The notes: a model not told the origin generated them from the sequence alone. Shown: positions 22,136 to 33,864, numbered from the stretch's first letter. The stretch: DNA of 64,000 bases from Allium sativum (GCA_030737875.1 CM060919.1:802325160-802389159), one strand, 5' to 3'. Made by a program: numbers and translations.

Positions 22136-22978
22136 TATTGTTACAAATTTTCATAAAAATAATATTAGGCATGTAGCAATCAAATCATTGGGCGATTTAT
22201 GAAGGTTATTCTTAACAGGTAGTTTGTGCTCATTCACTTTTTTCTTTTGATAAATATCTCGGAGATATAAGGCAATATTGTTGTTCACATCTTTGATTGC
22301 AGGGAGCTTATCAGGTATCTAAGTGGAATGGGACTAAGGTTTCTGTTAAAGTAATGGACAAAAATAGCTACTCAGATTGCAGGGAACTTATCAAGTAGCT
22401 AAGTGGAAAGTGATCAAGTTTGATGTCCTTGTTGTAGTATGCAAATTTTTTATTATCTTAAACTATATATACAAAAAAATTTACTGTCTTTTATTACCTT
22501 TATTTTCTGGTTCTCATTTACAAAAAAAATTACTGTCCTTGTTGTAGTTTGATGTCCTTGTTGTAGTGGAAACCAGGTATCTTTTGTTTGTTCTCATTTA
22601 CAGCACCAGATCTTATGGAGATTGCTGTAAAAATGGCAACGGGCACTACTTCTTTCAGACATTTGAACTAGAATTTGACTGCCAGTTGGTAAGTTGGTGG
22701 AGATAACAACCTTAGGTGACAAACCTTTGATTTTGGGTCTAGAAACTACATTTTCTGTCACTGCAAGCATCCAGTTGTATTTCTTCAAGTCAGCAAGTCT
22801 TCCTAATTTTTGTTTTTTGGTAGTGCTTGATTTTGCATTTGTATTTCAGTGGGTACAAGTACAATAGTTGGAAAAAATTGCAATATAATAATAAATAATA
22901 AATATTTAATTTAGGTTAACAAATTATCACAGAACATATATGTGTATGTACTTAATCTGTTGATGGTTTTGGTTGCAG

Positions 22979-23074
22979 GTTTGGCGGACTGAATTTCAAA
23001 CAAGAAACTGGCTTCTACCTTGGAGTCGATACAATTATGGGACATACGACATTTTGCATGTTTGGTGCATACAG
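22979..23074 (+). other. Exon-like 96-bp segment inside the CACTA element
   Basis: Bounded by TTTGGTTGCAG|G on the left and CATACAG|GTTAGG on the right, with no stop in at least one frame (FGGLNFKQETGFYLGVDTIM, then GHTTFCMFGAYR). Length is a multiple of three. It looks like a captured internal exon; I do not recognise the protein. Confidence 0.35.
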
Positions 23075-23977
23075 GTTAGGCTATTTGTATCACTTCTTGG
23101 CTATGTGTGAGTCTGAATATGGGTGAATCGAGTGACAGTGTAGTGAGGAATGTATGTAAATATGAATGATTGTGTAATATACGAGTGAATGTACAATAGT
23201 GGAGTCAAAAAATTTGTACCATTTGAAATGTTGAAATAAAATATTTATTCGAATAAAATACTGTGTTATAATAATATTTATTATAATATTATGAAAATTT
23301 TGATTAATACCAGTTGAGGAGTAATTACTTTTAACAGCTGTAAAACAAGTTTTAACAACTGCTAGAAACAGTTGTAAAAAAAGGTTGACTTTATTACGAT
23401 TGCCAGCTGTACTAGACATATTACAACTGTTTTTGGGAGTTGTGAAAGGGTATTTCTTGTTTTAGTGGTAACTGTGGCAACACTTGTACCGATATTGCCA
23501 TAGGGACGCAAAGGCGTTGCCATTGACTCTTAGGCAAAGCGGAAAAAGGCAACCCCAAAAAAGTGTTGCCACATGTCATTTTTTGCCGATAGCAACACTT
23601 TTTGGCACCTACCGCGTCACTTCTCTGGGGTTGCCGTAGGCCATCTATGGCGTAGTGGGAAAAACACTCATGTGCAGGAGCTCCAACTAAAAGCCACCAA
23701 AGAAAACCAATCAACAGATAGCACCATCCAGAGAAACATAACAAACATGCTACCCAAAAAATATAGAAAGAGATCACCACTGGCTACACAGAAACAAAGC
23801 ACCAAAACATACTGCAAATCCCCAACAATGCCAAGTCCAAACCTAAACTAGTTGTAGGAAATTGCAAGAACAACTTACCCTCACCTGGATGAATAGAAGA
23901 AAGACATCAGAAACCAAACTACCAGAAAAATAACATAATAAGAAAAACACCTCGACCAAAATGACTAAATGAGAATA

Positions 23978-24228
23978 TTATTTTTTAGAAATACACCAAC
24001 TGATCACGCCGCTCTGATTACCTCCCTCTTCCCTAGCTTTCTTTGCCTTTGATCTTATATTAAAATGAGGCACAAGTTTTATCCATTCAGGATTATTTTC
24101 TACTAAAGGATCACCTTTTAGCTTAATAGCCTTAAATTTGTTTCGCCTTCTTTAAATACTACCAGACGAACAGTCTGAGTCGTCCATCCTACTACCTTGA
24201 ATATCACTATTATCAAATTGATGCTGAT
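23978..24228 (-). pseudogene. LINE ORF1, C-terminal part
   Basis: Reads on the minus strand from the solo LTR C insertion site: IDQHQFDNSDIQGSRMDDSD, then CSSGSI, a stop, and RRRNKFKAIKLKGDPL through KKAREEGGNQSGVISWC to a stop at 23978. The tail is charged and lysine-rich, as in plant LINE ORF1 ends. It joins in frame with the segment at 31479-32126 when LTR C and one target copy are removed. Confidence 0.7.
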
Positions 24229-25159
24229 TGTAATAACCCGCAAAATCTGGGCCAGTTTAAAATTTTTATTTTGGCTATTTTGGCGAATTTTGATTATTTA
24301 AAATGAATTATTTTAAATAATATCGACGGGAAATTTGTTTTGAATATAATTCGAACGTTTATATTATATACGTCGTCGTTAGAATATAAATAATTATATA
24401 TAATTATAAATAGAATTGAAAATGGCGCGGTAGTTCGATAATTCGATTTCAAACTTCAATTGAATGTACCAGGTGCAAAACAATCCGGATTTTAGTGAAA
24501 CCAAAAATAATGGGATCTAATTGATAATATCTTTCCAACGAATCCGAAAAATCAAGATTTCATAACGGGAATCAAAAGATATGTCCAGTTGAAAATTCTG
24601 AATAGTCGCTATGGAATTCAGGCCCTTAAAAATGAACATTTTGCAAACGACCTCGGATTTCGACGAAACCAGTTTTGTTGGGTCTGTGATGTTAAGTTAT
24701 TGCTAGGTTTCAAGTTTCATAATTTTTCGAATCAATATGTGAGCGTGGCATAGGAAAACGCGTTTGACCAGTTTCAGTTGATTTTAATCGACTGGAAATT
24801 GGCCATTTTTCTAACGGTCTCAGAATTCGACGAGACTAGTTTTGTTAGGACCGTATCGTCAATACGAAGCTAGAAAATATTTTTCTGGAATTTTTAAAGT
24901 TAGTATGTGACCCCGGTAATTTGAAATGTACGTTTAAAATTCAATATAGTGATTTAAATGTAAATTTAACGGAAACTGGTTGTAACAGCCGAATCAGCTG
25001 ACGATACATATCCCATTGTGTTCAGAATGGGGGTTAAACGCTATGGACGACAGGTGGTGGGCCTCATTTTGATGACGTATGTAAAAGTCAACTTTTAAAA
25101 ATAATAAAATAATAAATAAAAATAAATAAAAAAAAAACCAAAAACCCCTTAACCAGGCC

Positions 25160-25448
25160 CCCCCCCGATATCTTCTCATTCATCAGAAAGGAAAAAAAAA
25201 AGAAAAAAACCCGAACTCGATCTCGTACGCCACCGCCAGGCGATCGCCACCTCTGGCGAGGCAGCGCCGCACCCCCCTACCCCACGTCGAACTCCAGCCT
25301 CTTCGCTCCCCTCTCCTCTTCGATCGACAGCCGTCCCCCGCCCCTCCCATTCGCCGACGCCGCCCTCTGAACCCCCACCTCCGGCGCCTCCGCCACGAGT
25401 CCCCCCCCCCTCCCTCAGCCACTGACGAACGGAGAAGACCCCCCCCCA
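25160..25448 (+). promoter_or_regulatory. Solo LTR C: GC-rich CT leader before a splice donor
   Basis: After 900 nt of AT-rich U3 and a run of AATAAAATAATAAA, composition changes abruptly to C-rich (CGCCACCTCTGGCGAGGC, CCCACCTCCGGCGCC). It ends CCCCCCCA|GTAAGTTTTT at 25449. This is how plant 5' untranslated exons with a leader intron look. Promoter and splicing are inferred. Confidence 0.45.
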
Positions 25449-25462
25449 GTAAGTTTTTTTCT

Positions 25463-25668
25463 GAATTTTATTTATTTTATAAACTGATTTTATTTATTTT
25501 ATAAACTGATTTTATTTATTTTATAAACTGATTTTATTTATTTTATAAACTGATTTTATTTATTTTATAAACTGATTTTATTTATTTTATAAACTGATTT
25601 TATTTATTTTATAAACTGATTTTATTTATTTTATAAACTGAATTTTATTTATTTTATAAACTGAATTT
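25463..25668. repeat. Solo LTR C: 22-bp minisatellite
   Basis: About nine copies of TTTTATTTATTTTATAAACTGA directly after the predicted donor, nearly identical to each other. Confidence 0.9.
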
Positions 25669-25904
25669 TATTTACCTTAAATACTGGGTTTTTATTTATG
25701 TTGTAAAGTTATAAAAATGTAATCTTTTATATTGTGGAAGTAAAAATATGATTTTTATATTTTTAAAGTATTAAAAATATGATTTTTATATTTTTAAAGT
25801 ATTAAAAATATAATCTTTATAGGATAGAGAACATAAAAATATCATCTTTGTGTATGTAGCAAAATAAAAATCTGATTTTTATTTTATATACGTTGAAATG
25901 AAGT

Positions 25905-26005
25905 GTTTATTTTTATAAGGGCGAAAACTTTATTTTTATAAAGGCGAAAACTTTATTTTTATAAAGGCGAAAACTTTATTTTTGAAAGGGCGAAATCTTT
26001 ATATG
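25905..26005. repeat. Solo LTR C: 26-bp minisatellite
   Basis: Four copies of a unit like TTTTTATAAAGGCGAAAACT, the last diverged (GAAAGGGCGAAATC). Confidence 0.8.
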
Positions 26006-27082
26006 AAGAATAAGGTGATAAAAATATAATCTTTATCTATATAGTAGCGTTGTGAAAATATGCTTATTTTTATATATTTAATAACGAAATAAAAATTCGA
26101 TTTTTAAATATACAAAGTGTTTATAAAAATATGACTTTTAAATTGAAAGTGAATAAATAAAAATGTGATTTTTATTTTAAAAACATCGAAATATAAAAAT
26201 GTGTGATTTTTATATATAAAGTGACTACGGGCAACGGATGACGAAGATGGGATAACGAAGAAGATTTCTATAATGAAGAGTCGTGGTATTGGATAGCTTT
26301 TGGTGAGAATTTCTCACCTTTCAATTTCATTTCTATTTTTATATATATATATATATACTAGGATGCAGACGGTGCTTAGTAGCACCCGACACAACCGTCC
26401 ACAGACCATGGACTTGTTTGTTTGGTTGCATAGCTTAGTTATATGATTTGATTTGAATTTGGTTGTTTGGTGAATTTGATTGATGTGTGAATGGCGTGGG
26501 CCTTCACTAGACCGGGGATAAGGCTAGACCTCGTCCCGTTTCTAGTATCGTGCCGTTATGCCGCCGAAATTTTATAAAATATGTTAGAAAAATAAAAATA
26601 TCATTTTATTGAATAAATGAATTGAATAGAAATTCATAGGTTGAAATAAAATGTTTTATCGTTAAAAATATAATTTTTAACGTGAATGTGAATAAATAAA
26701 TATTCATTTACAAACCGGACGGTTTGTTTATGTACACCTATTTAAAGGACATTGATTGGGACGATAAATTTTACACATCGCCCAACTGCACAAATAAAAT
26801 ATGTGTTTGATTGTTTGAAACCCTACACGGGTGTTGGGATGAAATTTGAAGTTCACTCATCCTGATAGATTAAATATGTCGATCGATTGATTGACAGGCT
26901 GTTATAAGCGTTAGATATCTATATTTGATGCTTATACAGTGTAGTGCACTTTGGTTGATGGTTGATTATTTTTCAATGCTATTATATGTGTGTAATGTAT
27001 GAAAATCCATATAATTAACTTTATATGGTAATTGATTGGGCCTCATTCCAATTTGAAAAATAAAGAATATTATAAAATAAAG

Positions 27083-27535
27083 GTTCATGTGTTGACAGTA
27101 CTCATTCATTGAGATTGGTCATGTGTTGAATGAAATATTTTATAGTAATAAAATTTACATCTTTATCAATATAAAATAAAAGTTCATGTGTTGACAGTAC
27201 TCATCCATTGAGATTGGTCATGTGTTGAACGAAATATTTTAGTAATAAAATTTACATCTTTATCAATATAAAATAAAAGTTCATGTGTTGACAGTACTCA
27301 TCCATTGAGATTGGTCATGTGTTGAACGAAATATTTTAGTAATAAAATTTACATCTTTATCAATATAAAATAAAAGTTCATGTGCTGACAGTACTCATCC
27401 ATTGAGATTGGTCATGTGTTGAACGAAATATTTTAGTAATAAAATTTACATCTTTATCAATATAAAATAAAAGTTCATGTGTTGACAGTCTCATCCATTG
27501 AGATTGGTCATGTGTTGAACGAAATATTTTGATAA
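27083..27535. repeat. Solo LTR C: 97-bp tandem repeat, 4.6 copies
   Basis: Copies begin GTTCATGTGTTGACAGTACT at 27083, 27182, 27279, 27376 and 27473. They differ by a few substitutions and small indels, so amplification was fairly recent. Confidence 0.9.
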
Positions 27536-27654
27536 TAACAACTATTTTGAAAAAAGAAATATTTGAGATAGAATATTTGAAAATAGAAATTTATGAAGCC
27601 GTGTTGATTAGATTGACGCCATTTTGACGTGAACGATATTTATATCGATTTTAT

Positions 27655-28245
27655 TCATTTTAAAATGAATTGAAAACGATTTCGAAATGAATTGAATAGA
27701 AAACGATTTCGAAATGAAATGAATTGAATACGATTTCGAAATGAAATGAATGGAAAACGATTTCGAAATGAATTGAATTGAAAACGATTTCGAAATGAAA
27801 TGAATGGAAAACGATTTCGAAATGAAATGAATTGAAAACGATTTCGAAATGAAATGAATTGAAAACGATTTCGAAATGAATTGAATTGAAAACGATTTCG
27901 AAATGAATTGAATTGAAAATGATTTCGAAATGAATTGAATTGAAAACGATTTCGAAATGAATTGAATTGAAAATGATTTCGAAATGAATTGAATTGAAAA
28001 CGATTTCGAAATGAATTGAATTGAAAACGATTTCGAAATGAAATGAATGGAAAACGATTTCGAAATGAATTGAATTGAAAACGATTTCGAAATGAAATGA
28101 ATTGAAAACGATTTCGAAATGAATTGAATTGAAAACGATTTCAAAATGAATTGAATTGAAAATGATTTCGAAATGAATTGAATTGAAAACGATTTCGAAA
28201 TGAATTGAATTGAAAACGATTTCGAAATGAATTGAATTGAAATGG
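27655..28245. repeat. Solo LTR C: 27-bp minisatellite, about 21 copies
   Basis: Unit AAAACGATTTCGAAATGAAT followed by TGAATTG, with A/T and A/G variants and a CGATTTCG half-palindrome. Because 27 is divisible by three, the minus strand shows a long ORF of SKSFSIQFI repeats (27608-28144); this is a by-product of the array and not a gene. Confidence 0.93.
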
Positions 28246-29033
28246 AAGTTGAAATTGCTTTTTAAACGAGTTTTAAAACTATTTATATAATTCGTTTTAA
28301 ATAGAAATCGACGAAATATATATTATATATATTATATATATATAATATAATGGCCTGAATAGAACGCGCCGCGCCGCGGCAGTTCGTGAATTTCGACCAT
28401 TTATTTCAAACGGACATTGCGGGAGATCCGACCGTCGGATTCTCCTAAAACCGGAACCGTTGGGTTCGTATCGAAAAGAGCTTTCTAACGAATATTAGAA
28501 ATTTGAAATCTAACGGTTGGATTTGGAATTATGTCCAAATCAAATTTGAAAAAGGTCGCTGTAAGTGCAGTTCGATGACCGTTAATGGAAATCGACTGTA
28601 CGGGCCTTGATAAAATTATTAAAAATAGTAATAATTTGTGTAAAATCATAAGAAATGATTTGTGAAGATTTGGGATGAAAAACTCCATATTTGAAAAGAT
28701 AAAAATAGATTTTTATCGAAATGAACTAGTTTTGAACTAGAAATATAATTCTATTTTTTTTTAAATAAATAAATTGAATTTAAAAAAAAAAAAGGGTTTT
28801 GAAAATAACCAAAATATCCAATGATTGCATTGGAGTGGATTTGAATCGAAATTGTCTTCGGAATATTTCGATGTTGGAATTCGTGATTATACAGGTGTTG
28901 TTATGGAAATTTGAAAGATATATATTTATATCGTTATTTCCAATACGACATTTGTTAATCGTAGAATTTGATATTGAATATAGGCCGATATATTTTCTAT
29001 TCAGAGCCTTGTATTGAATATCGAATGTGATTT

Positions 29034-29475
29034 GGGTTTGTCGTGAATGGTGTCTTCACTAACACTGTTCTTGAACCCAGTTGAGAAAAGATTAAATCTT
29101 TTTATTTAGATTTAATGAAGTGTACCAATTAAATAATATTTAATTGGAATTGAATTGATATTGATTTTTGGGTTTATCGTGAACAGTGTTTTAAATAACA
29201 CTCGTTCTTTAACCCGATAATTAATGAATGTGACTTTGGGTTTATCGTGAACCGTGTTTTAAATGACACTGATTCTTTAACCCAGTTAACGATTAAAACT
29301 AAGTGGAGTTTTAATGAATCCTTAATTAGATTGAAATAATCGAGAATGGAGTATCACCAGTTTTACTCCAGGCGATAGTTAAATCTTTAATTAGATTTGA
29401 ACGTGAAATGGTAATTGAATTTACCGATAACACTGTGGTGTTAGATATGAAGTATTACCAGTTTTACTTCATGGG
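29034..29475 (+). other. Solo LTR C: tandem hairpins
   Basis: Three diverged copies of a hairpin with GGGTT...AACCC outer arms (29034-29078, 29170-29215, 29238-29283). The second has a nested AGTGTT (29185-29190)/AACACT (29197-29202). Two further hairpins follow: GGAGTA (29348-29353)/TACTCC (29364-29369) and GAAGTA (29449-29454)/TACTTC (29465-29470), which are homologous with compensatory arms. They lie within the putative leader intron of LTR C. Confidence 0.6.
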
Positions 29476-31478
29476 ATAAATAGGTTGGGATTGGGAAATT
29501 AAAACAAATGATTACTTCGGTAAGTTTCGTTAATCCCGACTAGTTTGAATTGATATTCAAAAATAGAATAAAGAATAAATTCAAGGAATTTATCTTGGAT
29601 AAAATTAATGGGAACCTTTCCCTATAAATGTGAAATTTAGGAACTAACTGTCGGTTAGCCAAACAGAATGGTTTTCTGGATATTGATCTGATGTTGGTTT
29701 CGGCCTTCGGGGTTAATATTTGGGAAATTATTCTCTTGATTAATTTACGGTTAGTGACTGATGAATTGGAATGAGGCGTATGTTGTGTTTGTGTAACACT
29801 TATTTAAAATATACGCGAGTTATTCGGAAAGACCGGGTTTATCCCATTCTGAATAACTGATACGACGATAAGTCGAAGATGAAGACGATGGTCGAAGACC
29901 GGAGGTCTTCACGTCGTTTGGGTAATTACTGATGATCTTGATTGGGCTGTACACCCAAGAAGATGGAAACAGTTAGTGATCGTCCAGACGTACTTGGAGG
30001 TCGATGGATATGCGGGGTACTAGGTGCCCCCGGTTTCGTTCAGCCCCAGAACGGACTTGTAAATGGACTGTGTGTCTGACATTGGATTTTAGTCTGTGTG
30101 ATTGATCTCTATTAAATATATATCTGTTTGGCGGCGGAGAATTTATTCTCTTGCTTAACGCCCTTCTCTGAGACGTACGAGCTCAGGGGTTATATATTGA
30201 TGGATATCAATCGCATGGAGTGAATTGCCTGTGTGGCATGCTAAGAGGCAAATGATCAAGGCTTCTGTTGAAAAGCAAAGTCTTGTGGTTGATGATCGAA
30301 GCACGGCCTTTGTGGTGTAGCTTTGTGTAACGTTGATTCGCGAGTATCACACCCGGTATGAATCAAAAACGGGAGACGGACATCAGGGAGGACCTACGTT
30401 TCTTTCTAGTTATGAGTGGCGTCAGTGCTTGAACTGGCTGACGAGTTTGACTCATGTGGATGTTACTTATTATTACTTGCTGAAAAGCGAGGCGCCTCGT
30501 GATATCGGTTTCGGCCGATGCTACTGGTCGGCTGACGGGCCAGGCTTACGCCCCAAAGGGCGGGGAAACGTAGTGTTCAGGCATAATAATCCACATCGGT
30601 GGACCGGCCCTGACGATCCAAGGGGCAGTTGCGGCTGTTCCTGAGGGGCGGACTAGAGCGTCTCGAATCGGTTGAGGATCTTGCCCCTAGCCTCGGTTCA
30701 TACCATAAATGATAACCCAACTTCCAATACGACATTTGCGGTTTTGATTGTAAACTTATATATGGCGACATAGTGTTATGGGCCATTCATGCCACCTATG
30801 ATTGATACTTATGATTTGAAGTTGTTTTATACACTATGCACTTATTATAGTATCAAATGATTTGTTTTAAACGTATCAAGCATTCTTTGGCTGTTATAAG
30901 GGAAAACCCTATCCCCCGGCTTGCGTTGCATTGTGTGATAGGACCTGGGTCTTATAACAGCTTCATTTTTCTTTATTTAGCATTGCGCTGTTTGTTTTAT
31001 GCACTGGTATTCTTGGGAGGAAACCCGTTCCGTGTTATACGGCGTGGCCCCTTGATTTACCGAACATTAAAAATAAAGATTAACTGTTTTAGTTCTCACA
31101 CCAGTCACATGACTGACCTGGAGTTTATTGTTTTAACCTAAACTCTGGGTGCCCCTATTTTGACACGGGCAGCTAGTAGTTTTGGTTTTGCAGATTTATA
31201 TTCACAGGATCCTGGTTTACAGCTGGAACGATATCCGGAAAGCTTTGTATCCGTATATCCCTTCTAGTTGTGTATTGTATTATTTTCCGCTGCTATGTAT
31301 TTAGATGTAATTTAAATCTCTGATATTTCTGTGTAATATTCTTTTATACTCTGTATATTCTTGTAATCTGATGCATTGTTGTAATATACAGTGAAATGTT
31401 CTTCTGTATGCGTTCTGTTGTGGCTTGTTCTCGAACTATCCGACGCTTTCCTTTACGGGGAAGTTACGGGTTTTTACA

Positions 31479-32126
31479 GTGATCAATGTTAAGAGAAGCA
31501 CATACCTCTGTTTGATCTATTCCATTAATCCCACTATAGTCTGGATTAACTTTTATTCTTTTTTGGAGAATTATCTCCTGCATTCAATCCCTCGTCAATT
31601 TGTTTAACTACTATATTATCAGCAAACCCAACAGTTTTAGAAATGTCAGTTGGTTCTTCACTTAAATTCTGCATTCTAACATTACTATATGCAAAAATAT
31701 TAAAAGGATTAAAGTTACACTTAATGATATTCAGTGAAGCCATTGCTGTCTTCAAAACATTCTCCCTTCCTTTTGACTTTTAGCTGAAAGCTTATTACTA
31801 TTATAAATCAAATTCTTGTCTGCCAACGTGCTACTAACATGATTCTAATTTTGTAAATTGACTTCAATATCAATACCATTAGCCAAATTTGAATTTTCCT
31901 TGGAAACCCAGATCTTAATAGCCTTACATTGCGCACTTGAATGACCAAAAACTTTGCATTGAGAACGCACAGCTGGAACCCACTCATATTCAACTTTTGC
32001 CACACTACTCCCTATTCAAGCATTTTATAGGAATAAAATCCGGAGAAGTAAAATCGACACTGACTACTACCAAGATTCTAGCCTATGAAATACAGATTAA
32101 GTCCTCTGTCACATTATCAAGCTTTA
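31479..32126 (-). pseudogene. LINE ORF1, middle part with CCHC-like region
   Basis: From the copia insertion site leftward it reads RIASLLGHPIKLDNVTEDLI across the junction, then ISxARILVVVSVDFTSPDF. In a broken frame follows the VEYEWVPAVRSQCKVFGHSS motif, the zinc-knuckle region that follows DUF4283 in plant LINE ORF1 proteins. Asparagine-rich linker follows (31546-31755) and then VNPDYSGINGIDQTEVCASL into the LTR C insertion point. Stops and frameshifts show it is dead. Confidence 0.75.
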
Positions 32127-32397
32127 TATTAAGGGATGAGGAGGAGAGTTATTAGAGAGGAACAATTGCAATTTTTATTGATGCAAAACATGATACAAAG
32201 AGCACATATATATAGTGCTATGAGCCCAACGGCTAGTACAAAATATACCAAATATGTATGAGACTAACGGCTAGTATTAAATATACCAAGTATGCATGAG
32301 CCTAACGGCTAGTAGATAATGACAAAGCATGCTAAATATGATAAAAACGTGTTCACACTCTAACGGCTCTATTGTAACGGCTCTATTGTCTTCGTTA
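32127..32397 (-). mobile_element. Ale-like copia: 3' LTR
   Basis: 271 bp. On the coding strand: five GCCGTTA-type motifs, then a TATA box (CTATATATATG; plus-strand 32200-32212) and a poly(A) signal AATAAA shortly before the end. See the 5' LTR entry for the near-identical copy. Confidence 0.92.
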
Positions 32398-32410
32398 TGC
32401 CCCCTCAGTT
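32398..32410 (-). promoter_or_regulatory. Ale-like copia: polypurine tract
   Basis: On the minus strand CTGAGGGGGCA abuts the 3' LTR, the expected site for plus-strand priming. Confidence 0.7.
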
Positions 32411-32479
32411 CGAACTAGGGTTTCCTTGCTCATTCTGGCTTCCACCTGCACGGATATCGCGAAGTTCCTCACTCATTCT

Positions 32480-33415
32480 GATAAATTTTTTGGTCGAAAG
32501 GGCCTTTGTGAGAGCATATGCTCTCTAATAGTATGCGGGCATAACATATTGCAAGTCTTCCTGATTGCGTTCTTTCTCTCACAAAGTGGAGATCAATTTC
32601 AAGATGTTTCGTCCTTGAATGTTGAATAGGGTTTAGAGATAAAGATACCGTGCTCTTATTATCGCACTAAATGACCGGCTTTCGTCTTGGAGTGAAACCA
32701 AGCTCCTTCATCAGTGATTCTATCCACATGATTTCGGCTGTAGCGCTTGCCAGTGCACGGTACTCAGCCTCTGTGCTAGATCTTGATGTGGTCTGTTGTT
32801 TCTTCGTACACCAGGAAATGATATTGGAACCGAGGTAAACGCAGTATCCTGAGACAGACTTTCGATCGTCAATATCGTTGGCCCAATCGGCATCGCTAAA
32901 GCACTGTAAGTTAAGTTCCTTTTCTGAATTTAGGCGTATACCGTAATGCTTTGTGCCTTTTAAGTATCGTAACACTCTCTTTAATGCCATCCAATGTTCT
33001 GATAAAGGGTTCTGCATGTATTGACTGAGTTTATTGACACTGTAGCATATGCCTGGTCGAGTAATAGTTGTGTATTGTAACGCTCCTATTATGCTTCTAT
33101 ATTGTTTGGCATTGTCGATAGCTTCTCCTTTATGCTTAGATAGTCTTAGGTTACTAATCATAGGCGTAGGTAATGAGTTTACCTTGTGCATATTTGCCCT
33201 TTGCAGTATTTCAGTGATATAATTTTGTTGGGATAATATTAATTCACCATTGTTTTTCCTAATCACTTGTATTCCAAGAATTTTTTTTTAGTTCCCCCAA
33301 GTCTTTAATGGCGAAATTTTGATCCAATTTGTGAACGATTCTGTTTATTTCTTCGCTGTTGTCTCCTGTTATTAGCATGTCGTCAACGTATACTAGAATG
33401 AACACAGTTCCATGT
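32480..33415 (-). pseudogene. Ale-like copia: RT C-terminal half and RNase H
   Basis: Contains the RT catalytic YVDD (plus positions 33379-33390) followed by MLITGDN. A stretch with a frameshift at an A run (about 33283-33292) then leads to the frame 33266-32667, covering the thumb and RNase H (FSDADWANDIDDRKSVSGYC, SSTEAEYRAL). A stop at 32664 replaces the residue before CDN. RNase H continues in the next frames (SRTKHLEIDLHFVRERTQSG) to about 32480. Key YVDD, D and E residues are present, but the stop and shift break the protein. Confidence 0.88.
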
Positions 33416-33841
33416 ATGCCCTACTTCATATATAGAGAATTGTCCGATTTAACTTGTGAGAAACCCATGTTAGACAAAGTTGACTTTAGCTTTTCATACC
33501 AAGCTCTCGAAGCTTGTTTTAAGCCATATATTGCTTTGTGTAGTTTGCATACTTTATCACCAGTACCATATCCTTCAGGCTGTTGCATGTATAACTCTTC
33601 AGTCAATTCCCCGTTCAAAAAAGCATTGTTGACGTCCAGTTGCCTCACATTCCATCCTTTATTTAGAGCAATGGTCAGTATAATTTTGACGGTTGTGGGT
33701 TTTATGACTGGGGAAAAAAGTTTCATTGAAATCAAAACCAAATTGTTGCGCGTAACCTTTTGCAACCAGTCTGGCCTTGTATTTGTCAATAGATCCATCT
33801 TCTTTTCTTTTTATTTTGTATGTCCACCTACAACCAATCAC
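33416..33841 (-). pseudogene. Ale-like copia: RT N-terminal half
   Basis: Two overlapping frames. 33841-33659 gives [20 protein letters not shown] and ARLVAKGY. After a frameshift, 33798-33421 gives the rest to NAFLNGELTEELYMQQPEGY, LHKAIYGLKQASRAWYEKL and a TAG stop at about 33419 just upstream of YVDD. This is the canonical copia RT fingers-palm order. The enzyme would copy the genomic RNA; the breaks prevent a full-length product. Confidence 0.87.
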
Positions 33842-33864
33842 ATTTTTGTGTTTTGGTTAAGTCA

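Larger units (their letters stand above)
20122..23657. mobile_element. Non-autonomous CACTA transposon, 3.5 kb
   Basis: The left end CACTATGCCATAGATGACC and the inverted right end CACTACGCCATAGATGGCC form a 19-bp terminal repeat with two differences. A 3-bp duplication GGA flanks it (20119-20121, 23658-23660), as expected for CACTA. Subterminal GTTGCC/GGCAAC motifs are dense at the right end (23467-23640) and present at the left. No transposase (TNP2-like) ORF is visible. Inside are exon-like fragments, a short minus-strand ORF and a palindrome-rich region. It is inserted in the LINE derivative. Confidence 0.88.
24229..31478 (+). mobile_element. Solo LTR 'C', 7.25 kb, gypsy-like
   Basis: Starts TGTAATAACCCG and ends CGGGTTTTTACA, near-perfect inverted ends. 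Flanks are CTGAT (24224-24228) and GTGAT (31479-31483), a 5-bp duplication with one mismatch. LINE ORF1 reads through the junction when the insert is removed. No PBS, polypurine tract, gag-pol or second LTR copy was found, so I read it as a solo LTR. It contains several minisatellites, a GC-rich leader (25160-25448), a donor-like CA|GTAAGT (25449) and an acceptor-like TTTTGGTTTTGCAG (31193). Orientation is inferred from these signals. An internal-deletion derivative with lost LTR structure is a possible alternative. Confidence 0.72.

Noticed and set aside
23421..23780. 119-codon minus-strand ORF
   Set aside because: It spans the right border of the CACTA element and its flank, so it cannot be an old gene.
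25183..25422. Arg/Gly-rich 79-codon minus-strand ORF
   Set aside because: Antisense of the C-rich leader of solo LTR C; composition alone keeps it open.
27608..28144. 178-codon minus-strand ORF of SKSFSIQFI repeats
   Set aside because: It is the translation of a 27-bp minisatellite inside solo LTR C; unit length divisible by three keeps the frame open.
30333..30644. 103-codon plus-strand ORF in a GC-richer part of solo LTR C
   Set aside because: No domain recognised, inside an LTR, and the opposite strand is also open (30577-30786).
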